NCBI GenBank assembly: GCA_017114885.1
Contig: WNLJ01000018.1
Location: forward strand, 1-33,275
Source: Neisseriaceae bacterium PsAf
GTDB lineage: Bacteria > Pseudomonadota > Gammaproteobacteria > Burkholderiales > Neisseriaceae
Direction of reading: 5' to 3'
Length of the DNA: 33,275 bases
The notes below the pieces were generated by a model. It saw only the letters and a list, made by a program, of their open reading frames with translations, did no database searches and was not told where the DNA came from. Both the position numbers and the translations under genes were made by a program. Of this stretch, positions 10,701 to 19,849 are shown in pieces (the stretch's first letter is position 1; every line of letters begins with the position of its first letter).

Positions 10701-13700
10701 AAATCATACAAACTCTAAATAATGGAGCAGAACCAATATTAAAATTTCTATTCATTTTTGATTCTATATCTTCAATAAATTCTGGAAAGCTATTATTTAA
10801 ATTATTATTAGAGTCATATTCCTCATAAACCCAATCTAGCTCAAACTCACCTAATTCTGCAAAATAATCTTCACCCTTCCTATGAAAAGATGCTTTTAAC
10901 ATCTGATGTTTTAATAGAACCTGTTGCCAAGCATTTTGTAATTGTTTAGGATCAAGATAACCTTCAAAAAAAAGTCTCATTTTAATCACATAGGCATCTT
11001 TACTTGTTATACCCATTTCCTGAATTTGAAATAATCCCTCTTGTGTATAAGTTAGAGGTAAGTATTGTTGATTAGCGAATGAAATATGATTTTTTTTCAA
11101 AGACTCAAATTCAGCATTTAGTAAACTAATAAATTGTTTCATTTTAGTTTGACTAATTAACCGAGAAGACCAAATAAAATTCAATTGCAATTGTTGTTGG
11201 TTTTGATTTTTGATTAATTGTGCTGAAATAGAAATAGGATTTCTCAATGGTAACTCATTAGAGTACAACATTGATAATGCCTCTTCGCCCTTTGCTACAT
11301 TAAATAATTGCTGATTTTCTTTACCATCTAAGTTATGATCTAAATCCCCTAAATAATTAAATGAAATTTCAGAACGATCTTGGCAATCATGAACAATACT
11401 AAATTGGTTGTTATTAACTCTTAATTGCGAATGTATATAAGTAATTTGTTCTTTTAAATCAAGTTGCGTGGGTATAGAAACAGATCTAATTGTAGTAAAC
11501 CAGCCTACCGTTTCCAAAAAATCTAACTGATCTCTTCCATGGGACTCTAGATCAATAGATGTAATACCTGGCCCTAACCTATCCATCTTGCCAATTACTT
11601 TTGCAATCAAGCAAACCAAAATTTGTTCGATATTTAAATTTACATCATGAAAATTATTTTTAAATCTGTTTAATGTCTCTAATAAATTGTTAGTTAAAAG
11701 ATGATTAATAGACATTGTGACCATTTTGGCTTTAGATGCAGTATCTAAATTAGGGTCAAATTTTTTAGAAATTATTTTAGCTCTATATCTCGGCATTGCT
11801 GATGATAAAAATTGCTTCTTTTGTAGACCACATACTTCTGAATATTCTTTTAATGAATGCAAAACGGGTAACAATTCTTTTTCTTGATAAAGTAATCTCA
11901 ATTCTTTTAGAATAATATTCAAAGAAACCATATCTGCAGCTAGATGATGAACTATTAATACTATATTCTTCTCTCTATTTTTTAGATGGCTGATCACCCC
12001 AACCACTACATTTTTAGCAAAATAAGGATTTAAAAATCTACCTAAATTATTTTTTATTGTTTCAAGTGGTAAATCATCACCTTCTAGAAGTATTACCTCA
12101 GGAATCACATTAGGATGATTACTTGGTAGGGTAATAGCAAGTTCTGAGCTTATATATCTTGTTCTTAATGATGAGTGCCTTTCTATCAACTTTTCTAAAA
12201 GTATAACTATTTTTTCATCAATATCTCTTGGTGCATCTAACAATATACTGTAAGCAAATAATTGTTCGGCCTTATTTTGTTGTAAGTATTCTTGAGTAAC
12301 AATTGTTGGTAGAAAATTTCCAATATCTTCTTTAGGTTTCAAATTTTGAGTTTTATGAGCCAAGTCTCCTAAAATGTTATCATCTTCAATTTTGAGCATT
12401 ATTGATAAATTAGCTAGACTTTCTGCTTCGAATAATTCTTTAGGAGATAATTGAATATTATTTTTCTTTAATTGTCCAATCACTTGTAATGCACCGATAC
12501 TATCTCCTCCCAATTCTAAAAAATTCTTGTTTACATCTAGCTGCTCAATTTCCAAAGAAAGTACTCTAGAAACAGCTTCTTGCAATAATAATAAAATCGA
12601 ATTTTCAAAACCAAAATTCTGCACAGATAAATTTGGCTTAGCTTTAATTTGATAAAATTGATTAATTATTTCCTTTTTATTGACCTTTCCATTCCGTGTT
12701 ATTGGTAAGGAAGGTAATGAAATTATTGTTTGAGGAATTAAATATTGCGGTAATTTATGTTTTAATTTAACCCTAAATTCTAAACTGACATCCTTGACAG
12801 AAGGATCAGTTTTAATGGTAATGGCTGCAATTAAGGCTGGCCGTTTTACAGAATCTTCCACACCCACCCATGCTGATAAAACTTCTTCTAGAGATAATAA
12901 TACTCTTTCAATCTCTCCAGGTTCAATTCGTAATCCTCGGATTTTAAATTGATTATCAACTCTACCATGTGAAACTATTAAACCATTATCTTGGATAGAG
13001 GCTAAATCTCCTGTTCTATACAAACGAGAACCCAACTCTTGAAAAGGAGATGCAATAAATCTAATAGCCGTTTCAGCTGGATTATCCCAATACCCTCTAG
13101 CCAATCCCGTCCCACCTAGATACAGCTCACCCTTAATACCAACTGGAACAGGTTGCAATGATCCATCTAAAATAACTGCACTCATACCATAATCTGGTAA
13201 ACCTATAGGAACTTGTTTCGCTGTAAAAGGTTGCTTTTCTATATATGTGAGTGCATTAACTGATGTCTCACTAGGGCCGTACAAATTAACAATAATATGC
13301 TCTTTACTCCATTCACTAAAAGCTTTACTGGAAACTGCTTCAGCCCCTACTGAAATCACAACATCTTTATCGATATTTTTAGGATCTCCTAAAGTATCTA
13401 ATATTGTTGGCGTAACTGCTAAATTAGTTATGCAATGCTCTTTTGCTGCTTTTAATAAATCTTCTCCAGCTCTCTCATAATCTTCAACAACTTTTAAATG
13501 CCCACCACTTACCAAAGATGATAATACCTCAATCAATCCAACATCAAATGTCATAGAAGCTAAAGATAATAAACGGATAGGTTTATCAGAACAAAATATA
13601 TTTTGAAACCAACATATAAGGTCAGACAATCCAGCGTAGCTAATAGAAACACCTTTAGGTTCACCTGTTGAGCCAGAAGTAAAAACAATATACGCCAACG

Positions 13701-16700
13701 ATTGGGCATGAGAAGGATTTATAAAATGGTTGATAGATTGATCACTACTAAGATTTAATAAATTATTAAAATCTACCATACATAATTGAAGATTATTCCA
13801 GTACATTTTTTCTGAAGATTTTTGAGTCGTTAAAAATAGACTAGGTTTTAGTTTATCTATTAATTTATTTAGTCTATCTTGTGGGTGCTCAGGATCTAAA
13901 ACTACATAAGTGCCTCCTATATACAAAACAGAGAGCATTAATATAATTTGTTCAAATCTATTGTTTGCATATATAGCAATAATTGCCTCATTATCACTAG
14001 TACCCAATTTTTTCATTAATGAGTTACCAATCATGCTTAAAACAGCCAATAAAGTTTGATAGTCTAATTCATATCCCATACCCGATATAGCAATCCTATT
14101 TTCATAACTCAATAAGGATTGATATATTAATTCTGGTAAAAATTGAAATGGCTGAGAAGGCGTTTTAAAATATTGATTATATTTAAAATTAATATTATTT
14201 TGATTGATATCAAAATAATTAAGTTCTGAAATTTTTTTTGTTGGATGATTTAAAACAAAATTTATACTTTTATTTAATGCATTTTTAAATATGACTGCAC
14301 TCTTTTCATTGTAATATTTATCGGATAATAGCAAATCAATTTTATGCATAGTACCTACGATTGTATAAAGAATAATCACAGGAAATTTAGGTAATTTAAT
14401 ATCCCAATCTACTGCTTGAGCAGTAAAATTTTCTGTAACCAATGAAGGTAATTGACCTTTACGATAATCAACTAAAATTGAAAAAGGAATCTCAGATCTA
14501 TCCAAAAATATTTTTTCTAGTGGCATATCAGCATAAGACATTGCCTCTAAAACAGTATTCCTGACATTATTTAATAATGTTTGTACATTCCAATCTAAAT
14601 CACATTGAATTCTAATCGGTAGAGTATTAGAAAAATAACCAACCACATCAATATAATCCGCATGGTCTCTACCATGCACAGGAATACCAATACATACATC
14701 TTGTTGTGAAAATCTAGTCAATACATTGATAACACAAGTTTGTAACCAATGAAAAGGAGAGATTTTATAGAATAATTCATACTCCTCTATTTGAGTGATC
14801 TCTTTTTCATTTAATATAATCTGTTGATGTAGAACTTTCTCTGAGCTTAAGCTTTCAATATTTTGGCTAGGTGTTAGAAAAGGTAGTTCAGTTAATTCAA
14901 CTCCTCTCATTTTATTTTGCCAGTATTCTTTTGATGCATTCGTAAAATGATTTAAATTATTTAATAGCTCAAAATATTTTACATTCCCAGTCACTGAAAT
15001 AGATGTTATGGGGTATTGTAATAACTTATTGTATAACTCCATAATTTCATTGAATAAAATACGTACTGACCATTCATCTGCTACAACATGATGAATGACA
15101 ATTAATAAATAATCCTCAGAAATTTTTCCTTCTGTTCTATAATAAGAACATCTGATAGGAAGCTCACTCTCTAAATTAAATGGTCGAATTATCTCTTCAT
15201 TAATTAACTGATAAAGCTGATCAAAATTCGCATAATTAATAATTTTAAAAGACGAATTCCATTGCTCTATAACGTATTCCCATTTTAAAATTTTAGCTGT
15301 TAGAAGTGAAATATTGTATACACTGGTTAGTATTCGATGTTTTTCTAACACTTTTAAAAAAACTTCTTTTAGCAAATGTATATCAGGCTCCCCAGATATT
15401 TTTAAAACTAAAGGCATGTTATAAAGACCAGGAAACTCTGATATTTTTTCTGCACTCAGAATTCTCTTTTGCCCCATAGTCAAATCAAACTGATGAAAAT
15501 CAAGATTGGTTGATAAATTATTATCTTTACTTAAGATAGAGTTTTCTGATAATGTTTTTTTCTTTTTAGCCAATAATAATGCAATTTCTTCTACTGTTGG
15601 ATGATCGAATATATCTTTAGCAACAAGTCTAACACCTGTCATATATTCAAAATAACTAAGTAAAGCAGGTATTTGTAACGAATATCCTCCTAATTGAAAG
15701 AAATTAGAAGTAGCATGAATGTTTTTAATATCCAATACTTTTTCAAAACCCTTGGCAACTATTTTTTCCTCATCCGTTGATATAGGACGAATAACCTTAC
15801 CTTCTAATATCGGCTCAGGTAAATTTTTTCGATCAATTTTACCATTAAAAGAAATTGGCATTTTTTTAATTTTAGTAATGGAAACTGGTTGTAAATAGTA
15901 AGGTAATAGCTGTTTTAGCTCCCATTTTACTTTCTCTTCCTCAATTAAACCTGTGTAATAAGCATGAATGACATATTCACTGCCTATTTTTTCAGTTTTA
16001 ATGGCTGCATCAAATACTCCTGATATCAGCTCTATAGCCTGTTCTATTTCCTGTGTTTCAACTCGTACGCCATGCAAAGATAATTGAGAATCTAAACGAC
16101 CACAATAACAAATTTCTCCCGAATCAATATCTCTAAATGCCAAATCCCCAGTACGATACATCCGCTCACCAGGAACAAATGTATTAGCAACAAATTTTTC
16201 TGATGTTACAGAAGATAATCTCAAATATCCTTGAGCTAATTGTGGTCCAAATAAATATAACTCTCCTAAAAAACCATCAGGAATAGTTTCTAATTGATGA
16301 TTTAAAATAGCAGCACCTACTGTTGTCAGAGGATGGCCAAGCATAGGAATTTTGTTTTCCTTACATTGTGAATAAGTTGAGATGATACTTGTTTCAGTTG
16401 GACCATAAAGATTGCTCACCTTCGCCTTGTTTTTGATCAACCCATTGATAATTTTTAAAGATAAGGCTTCCCCTCCACAACAAACATGTATACCCTCTAA
16501 ATTACAAGATTCAGTTTTGATGATTTCAGACCATAAACTAGGTGTTGCTTCAATAATAGAAGGCTTTATTAGATTGATCTGATGGCTTAATTCAACAGGA
16601 TTCTTTGACCATTCTGACTTCCCTATAACAAGATTTATACCATAATAAAGAGGTGCTAGAATTTCAAAAATTGAAATATCAAATCCCAATGTAGATAAAG

Positions 16701-18648
16701 CTAAATATCGGCTGGAATCTTCTAGAGTAAATTTATCTTTCATCCCATTTAAAACAGAATTTAGTCCTAACCTACTAATCACTACGCCTTTAGGTTCTCC
16801 TGTAGTACCTGAGGTGAAAATAATATAAGCAGAAATTTTATGATTAATAATTGTATTGGGCTTAGTTTTTAATGGTTGAGAATACATTTTTTGCAATGTA
16901 TTCTCATCAATAATAAGATTTTTTACATTTTTAAGGTTTTTAGTAATTTTTTGATATATCAATACAGAATTACTGATGATAATTTTAGGTTTACTTTTAT
17001 CTACAAATTTTATTAGTCTCTTAAAAGGTTGAGTAATATCTAAAGGTACAAAAATTGCGCCTATATGCAAACAAGCCAGTAATGCTATTGGCACATTTAT
17101 AGACCTCTCAATTGCAATAACAACTATATCACCAATACCTACACCTTCTTCATTGAGAATCTTGGCTAAAATTTCTACTTTATCCCATAGCTCTTGGCGG
17201 GTAATTGTATTCTCTAGGTAATTCACAGCAATTTTATGAGGATCATCTACTACTAACTCCTGAATTCTTTGTATAACATCTTCCTGTTCAGTTATATAAA
17301 AGCTATCAGGAGGTAATTTTATATTTTCTTTTTTTATTTCTATTGAATCAGGTTGTAGATGTATAAGTAATTCATACCAATCATGTAGTAATTCTTCAAC
17401 TAGTTTTTTAGGTAATAATTCAGAGTGATATTCACAGGTCAAAGTTAAATCTGCTTCATCCATTGAAAATACTAGACCAAACATACTATGTTTACTAGAA
17501 ACATGCTGTCCTCTAATAACTTCCCCTTCAAGTTTGATTTCTCTGTTAACATTTCTATGCAATACAATAAAATCAAATAGAGGATGTCTTGTTCCCGTAT
17601 TATCAATTTTTAATTCGTGTATTAAATCTTCTATAGATAAAAAACGGTACCTGTAAGACTTGATAATTATTTGATGCACTTCAAGAATTAATGCATATAA
17701 ATCAATATCACTATCATATTGAAAAATAATAGGTAATAATGTAATAAAATTACCGATTGTTTTAAACGATTCTTCAGATTCCCTTTGATCAACAGCTGTC
17801 CCTATAATAGCGTTTTTCAATCCTCTGCGAGTTAATAATACAAATACAGATGCCATCAAGATTGGTGTGAGACTAACTTTTAATTCTTTTGCCACTAATT
17901 TCAATTTTTCTAACTGGTCTACAGTAATTTTTTGAGTAATAATCTCAGATATATATTTGTTTTTATCATTTAATTTATTTCTGTATATAGAAAATAGATC
18001 TGTATGCTCTAACTGAAAATAAGGTTTTAACTTTTCTATCCAATATTTATTAGAATCAACTATCAAAGTATTTTCAATGTTGGGCTGTACATGAGAATAA
18101 CTTGAAAAAGATATAGATCCAGCATCTCCTAATTTAGGATAAATATTTTCTATTTCCGATAACAAAATTTGCCAACTTATTTCATCTGCAGCAACGTGGT
18201 GTAAGATCACGACCATCTCAATACGATCATCGAATTTCTTGATTAGAACTCTAAGAGGAGAAGATTTCTTAGGATCTATTGCTTTTATATATCCTAACCA
18301 ACTTACATTAGAATTTAATTCTAGCCAATCTAAGTGATGTGTCTCTTCTGGGTAAAAAAAATCACCTTTTTTTACATAAATCGAACTTAAAATTGGATGT
18401 TTTTTAACCACTATCTCAAATGCTTTTTTTAATCGTGATAAAACAATTGAATTCGAAAAAATAAATTTCCAGGCTAAAAGACTAGCCATTCCTTCTAAAT
18501 GAGGGTCTAACTGTAATTGTTGTAACTGTTGTTTACTAACTTTTAAAGATTCTCTTACCTCTTCTACCTTATTCTTCTTAAATCCAGCTGCCTCAAGCTT
18601 TTCTCTCAACAATCTTTTTTTTCTATCTTCAACGTCTTCAAATTTCAT
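4735..18648 (-). CDS. NRPS-B: four-module synthetase, C-A-T-C-A-T-E-C-A-T-C-A-T
   Basis: One uninterrupted 13.9-kb gene (4637 aa) adding four residues. Module 1: C (HHVAADEIS near 150), A (FTSGTTGEPKG near 611, code about D-I-F-E-C-G-L-I-I-K), T (GGYSL near 989). Module 2: C (HHVVADEWS near 1185), A (near 1659, code about D-V-I-A-I-V-L-V-N-K), T (GGDSI near 2048), E (HHLAADMVS near 2234, ESHGRD, VGWFTT), so this residue should become D. Module 3: C (HHILADGWS near 2663), A (near 3101, code D-V-Q-F-I-A-H-V-V-K, which I recognise as proline), T (GGHSL near 3492). Module 4: C (HHISCDAWS near 3691), A (near 4178, code about D-L-F-L-L-A-A-I-I-K), T (GLDS near 4554), then a short charged tail. Codes were aligned by eye to GrsA; only proline is confident. 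The proline domain's core reads TSGTTGLAKA instead of the usual PKG ending. It starts 14 bases after the acyltransferase stop with a weak ribosome site. Confidence 0.95.
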   Translation of the reverse strand: MKFEDVEDRKKRLLREKLEAAGFKKNKVEEVRESLKVSKQQLQQLQLDPHLEGMASLLAWKFIFSNSIVLSRLKKAFEIVVKKHPILSSIYVKKGDFFYPEETHHLDWLELNSNVSWLGYIKAIDPKKSSPLRVLIKKFDDRIEMVVILHHVAADEISWQILLSEIENIYPKLGDAGSISFSSYSHVQPNIENTLIVDSNKYWIEKLKPYFQLEHTDLFSIYRNKLNDKNKYISEIITQKITVDQLEKLKLVAKELKVSLTPILMASVFVLLTRRGLKNAIIGTAVDQRESEESFKTIGNFITLLPIIFQYDSDIDLYALILEVHQIIIKSYRYRFLSIEDLIHELKIDNTGTRHPLFDFIVLHRNVNREIKLEGEVIRGQHVSSKHSMFGLVFSMDEADLTLTCEYHSELLPKKLVEELLHDWYELLIHLQPDSIEIKKENIKLPPDSFYITEQEDVIQRIQELVVDDPHKIAVNYLENTITRQELWDKVEILAKILNEEGVGIGDIVVIAIERSINVPIALLACLHIGAIFVPLDITQPFKRLIKFVDKSKPKIIISNSVLIYQKITKNLKNVKNLIIDENTLQKMYSQPLKTKPNTIINHKISAYIIFTSGTTGEPKGVVISRLGLNSVLNGMKDKFTLEDSSRYLALSTLGFDISIFEILAPLYYGINLVIGKSEWSKNPVELSHQINLIKPSIIEATPSLWSEIIKTESCNLEGIHVCCGGEALSLKIINGLIKNKAKVSNLYGPTETSIISTYSQCKENKIPMLGHPLTTVGAAILNHQLETIPDGFLGELYLFGPQLAQGYLRLSSVTSEKFVANTFVPGERMYRTGDLAFRDIDSGEICYCGRLDSQLSLHGVRVETQEIEQAIELISGVFDAAIKTEKIGSEYVIHAYYTGLIEEEKVKWELKQLLPYYLQPVSITKIKKMPISFNGKIDRKNLPEPILEGKVIRPISTDEEKIVAKGFEKVLDIKNIHATSNFFQLGGYSLQIPALLSYFEYMTGVRLVAKDIFDHPTVEEIALLLAKKKKTLSENSILSKDNNLSTNLDFHQFDLTMGQKRILSAEKISEFPGLYNMPLVLKISGEPDIHLLKEVFLKVLEKHRILTSVYNISLLTAKILKWEYVIEQWNSSFKIINYANFDQLYQLINEEIIRPFNLESELPIRCSYYRTEGKISEDYLLIVIHHVVADEWSVRILFNEIMELYNKLLQYPITSISVTGNVKYFELLNNLNHFTNASKEYWQNKMRGVELTELPFLTPSQNIESLSSEKVLHQQIILNEKEITQIEEYELFYKISPFHWLQTCVINVLTRFSQQDVCIGIPVHGRDHADYIDVVGYFSNTLPIRIQCDLDWNVQTLLNNVRNTVLEAMSYADMPLEKIFLDRSEIPFSILVDYRKGQLPSLVTENFTAQAVDWDIKLPKFPVIILYTIVGTMHKIDLLLSDKYYNEKSAVIFKNALNKSINFVLNHPTKKISELNYFDINQNNINFKYNQYFKTPSQPFQFLPELIYQSLLSYENRIAISGMGYELDYQTLLAVLSMIGNSLMKKLGTSDNEAIIAIYANNRFEQIILMLSVLYIGGTYVVLDPEHPQDRLNKLIDKLKPSLFLTTQKSSEKMYWNNLQLCMVDFNNLLNLSSDQSINHFINPSHAQSLAYIVFTSGSTGEPKGVSISYAGLSDLICWFQNIFCSDKPIRLLSLASMTFDVGLIEVLSSLVSGGHLKVVEDYERAGEDLLKAAKEHCITNLAVTPTILDTLGDPKNIDKDVVISVGAEAVSSKAFSEWSKEHIIVNLYGPSETSVNALTYIEKQPFTAKQVPIGLPDYGMSAVILDGSLQPVPVGIKGELYLGGTGLARGYWDNPAETAIRFIASPFQELGSRLYRTGDLASIQDNGLIVSHGRVDNQFKIRGLRIEPGEIERVLLSLEEVLSAWVGVEDSVKRPALIAAITIKTDPSVKDVSLEFRVKLKHKLPQYLIPQTIISLPSLPITRNGKVNKKEIINQFYQIKAKPNLSVQNFGFENSILLLLQEAVSRVLSLEIEQLDVNKNFLELGGDSIGALQVIGQLKKNNIQLSPKELFEAESLANLSIMLKIEDDNILGDLAHKTQNLKPKEDIGNFLPTIVTQEYLQQNKAEQLFAYSILLDAPRDIDEKIVILLEKLIERHSSLRTRYISSELAITLPSNHPNVIPEVILLEGDDLPLETIKNNLGRFLNPYFAKNVVVGVISHLKNREKNIVLIVHHLAADMVSLNIILKELRLLYQEKELLPVLHSLKEYSEVCGLQKKQFLSSAMPRYRAKIISKKFDPNLDTASKAKMVTMSINHLLTNNLLETLNRFKNNFHDVNLNIEQILVCLIAKVIGKMDRLGPGITSIDLESHGRDQLDFLETVGWFTTIRSVSIPTQLDLKEQITYIHSQLRVNNNQFSIVHDCQDRSEISFNYLGDLDHNLDGKENQQLFNVAKGEEALSMLYSNELPLRNPISISAQLIKNQNQQQLQLNFIWSSRLISQTKMKQFISLLNAEFESLKKNHISFANQQYLPLTYTQEGLFQIQEMGITSKDAYVIKMRLFFEGYLDPKQLQNAWQQVLLKHQMLKASFHRKGEDYFAELGEFELDWVYEEYDSNNNLNNSFPEFIEDIESKMNRNFNIGSAPLFRVCMISKNQQEHVIILLMHHILADGWSSPIILRDLFDAYKGEFISKPSSIATVINAIKSQSKKETLYKWKRYLRGANSTILVKSGEDRGQRKEFKWHIGKDNLLRLQQLSQENRITFGSLLHVIWAKCLMKLTGKKQVSFGSVTAGRPSIIKDVENVVGLFSNTVPIHVTHADESISESAKKIGEILLMSSDVPISFSELLSLSGQDQLFDSLLVLENYPLDLNMLSNPLPGVKLIKYEYQDGTHYPMSIILNIGAELIQIRLLIAIGVDFGFPIEIVKDIFNDCVNEVLNKEMESIREIVPKNNCLVDRLRGTQLTGYSLKNHQSMTISSTLCDSYLDSLTHRLIQLGCCPETKVVIALPRSIEAVLLSISVWKTGACLVPLDCETENLRYLQIINRLQPEIIIDIHSIEQLGLMIDFDEIDASRKNEKPFVPSERLSPFSLANTAYIIHTSGTTGLAKAISMPWSAMENLIVWQQKEISIHRQQVIAHFSPSYFDVSIQELLTAFAFHNPLVIVSEDLRNNISDLSNYLEQNRVDILFATNLVINELASVYADKKIPNLEHIIQAGEKLEISPALEQWIVNDDGPKLHNHYGPAETHVVTADSTLSSEKNIVSIGKPISNNNLLILDDRLKEVSLGTVGEIYIVGENLSNGYINDSIQTATRFVAIPQEINKGFKGTRMYRSGDLGYKSSDGNYYCLCRADDQIKIKGVRIEPGEIISALTNIKGVVTASVIPNQEKNATGVLAAVIVSPDSFLTELDIKNRLSQVLPDYLLPNAIKILECIPQTKNNKVDIKYLREMILSEVVASSNTSTASYNLKLDIIKSIMNAVLCSEKIIRDTDDFLSIGGHSLLATKLVTRINQVFNSNLIISDIFELRTPVNILQKLDGQPDYLLSEIEWKRSTRIAASSAQTRFWALSQVVNTGSTYHLPLTVKLRDEQVQYDSQLLFNLFKKTVLQLIQRHESLRTVIKTDEIGPYQWVLSKNQLESRLVAIHKKIKRKSLSSEIDSFHSKPFDLNNDLMLRFGLFTLENQTIQSVQEYVLLITIHHISCDAWSIGNILKDFNIIFENLLKDNDYCIEETESNYINEIGRREIYWNKNHMLDRDLNYWKNQLQDLPYPMNLPCDFQRPPEAQFKGDLLEFNFGMDIGRKVISFAQENNLTPFMFIQTCIALLLHKLGCGTDIVLGTPDSGRQDIIGQDIVGCFINLITLKFNLSGNPTFSELTQKVRRIVMDAYSHYTTPFDQLVKEFSFGGIKASHPLFTVGMGLQNESDFALNLSGLKIENINYKPKVARYDLNFDAIISDSNPELKFLVEYDTGLFTKKSIEEMMIRLGMIIEFALACPQQHLSDFSILLPSERSNFYQKISKNLTVGEIDLNCQRIVHGFLPQQLDYSKLISDSDHSLNYESFNEQVNLIAKKLLLRGVNPGDFVCIFCARSINFYVAVLAVLRVGGTYVPLSLEIPEDRVSNIIQQTNIKLLITDTERKFSNIKINPLILALESDLQDEVSINIDLPDMQSLSLELGAYVIFTSGTTGEPKGILVNRKHLALALEGMNLSFPKNPSDCYFAFSAFNFDLGVFDVLWPICNNLEIYIASQNQRLNPELLKPIIENKESIISLSTPSFWSILSSVIKEEDLKDFFAGFKMLSAGEPLVEPLAQKLKQQGAEIWPAYGPAETIIISSVYHYLNGTPALGDDFKYVKTFVLDEYLNPVPDNVSGEIYIAGYQLADGYIHKPELTSTKFVANPFFPGVMYRSGDVGLRKNKQLYFQGRSDTQISIRGHRVEIGEVVSVLLKLPSVKEVVVQLLEQGTSSFLVAYIVLEQGFGEEDFPRIRKDVAKKLPEYMVPQILICIDQIPLTLNGKIDYKKLPNLQDFRIGEQVRTQTEKIISQLIMDLLGIPEPSRDIGFISLGLDSISIILLSNKLKDIGYACTPQMIFENQNIYSLGQTIDDLKQTQASAPEYHSEDVEINVIEELKKGDSLQSVLDKWKNQKDKE

Positions 18649-18662
18649 ATTATCTAAACCTA

Positions 18663-19835
18663 TTAATTTTGTTCATAACATCTAACAACATAAGAACATT
18701 TATGTGGCATTGCTATGGTAGCCACATGATATCCTGCGTATTTAGTAGCAGCTTTAAACATACTCAAATTATTCACATCTGGCTCTCCCATTGTTCCACC
18801 AACCAGTGTTTTAGGATAACTTAATAATAATCTGCTGATTTCATCAATAATTTTGCTTCCCATTTTTCTATTGAGTAAGTCTGCCTTAATTATTCCTAAA
18901 TGAAATCCAATTTCCGTAGGATCAAATAAAAAAGATCTTCCCATCTCCACTCCTGCTGGCCTGTAAAATTCTATGTAGGCACACTCTTCATTTTGAAAAG
19001 ATCCAATCATAGGTCGCGTGAAAGGAGATTGAATCAAACACCTCAACTCTTCTTCCCATGCCTTTAACGAAAAATTTTGACGGAAGGTATTGGCTAATAT
19101 GGGCTCATTCATCCATTGATGTATTTTATTTAAATCTCCCATAGTTACATCTCTTACTGACCACCCATCAGATAATTCAAAGGATTCAAAAAAATCAAGT
19201 GAAGGAATAATTGATTTATCTACATCTGGGTTAAGAGGATTATTTAACCATTGCCTACCTATTTGTTCACCTCCTTTAAAGTGAGGTAAAACATAAAAAG
19301 GCTTTTTATCTATATTTCCAATCCCATCCATCATTGGATAAAAAGAAGATAATCCAGAAATGAAATTACTCGACAACCAAACCTCCACTATCGGATTTTC
19401 TAAAGATGTCAATTCTTGCTTTAATTTGTGTATTTTTTCTATTTCTTGATCTTGATTTTGAGAAGATGTGGCTATGTTTAGTAACTTATCTCCAATTAAG
19501 AATTTTTCAGTTAATTCACAATTCTGTAAAGAAAACAATCCTGTTTGAGTCGATTGTTGAAATTCTGTATAAACGTTAGTATAAGATTTTATACGATACT
19601 TTGCCTCTTGACTTAATAATCTATCAACAACTAATTCTGATAGCAGTATCTCTGAATCATTTTCTAACAATACAACTTTTTCAATTTGATGAAATCCTGT
19701 CAAAGACACATACTTAAAATACACTTTGATACGTTGTTGACTACTTTTGAATAATGGTAATTCTATTTCATTTTGATCAACGGTCACATGATTTTCTCTC
19801 AACCATCTTAACAATTTCATATACGATAAATTCAT
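18663..19835 (-). CDS. IucB/AlcB-type siderophore acyltransferase (GNAT), two-part
   Basis: A 390-residue protein whose C-terminal part (about 225-390) is a GNAT domain of the siderophore hydroxylamine acyltransferase type. IHQWMNEP opens the domain, EIGFHLGI lies near 308 and GEPDVNN near 350, matching the usual IGFH and EPD-x-x-N positions of the AlcB/IucB family. These enzymes move an acyl group from CoA to an N-hydroxy lysine, ornithine or diamine. The N-terminal 220 residues have no motif I can name, although such extensions occur in IucB-like proteins. I prefer the ATG at 19835, preceded by GAGGTG at good spacing. An ATG at 19853 overlaps the NRPS-A stop as ATGA but has a poor ribosome site. 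Lying between two NRPS genes, it probably acylates a hydroxylated monomer for the peptide; the hydroxylase is in the other operon. Confidence 0.85.
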   Translation of the reverse strand: MNLSYMKLLRWLRENHVTVDQNEIELPLFKSSQQRIKVYFKYVSLTGFHQIEKVVLLENDSEILLSELVVDRLLSQEAKYRIKSYTNVYTEFQQSTQTGLFSLQNCELTEKFLIGDKLLNIATSSQNQDQEIEKIHKLKQELTSLENPIVEVWLSSNFISGLSSFYPMMDGIGNIDKKPFYVLPHFKGGEQIGRQWLNNPLNPDVDKSIIPSLDFFESFELSDGWSVRDVTMGDLNKIHQWMNEPILANTFRQNFSLKAWEEELRCLIQSPFTRPMIGSFQNEECAYIEFYRPAGVEMGRSFLFDPTEIGFHLGIIKADLLNRKMGSKIIDEISRLLLSYPKTLVGGTMGEPDVNNLSMFKAATKYAGYHVATIAMPHKCSYVVRCYEQN

Positions 19836-19849
19836 TTTACACACCTCAC

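Noticed and set aside
13247-13480. Short plus-strand frame inside NRPS-B
   Set aside because: It is antisense to an intact adenylation domain and has no start signals.
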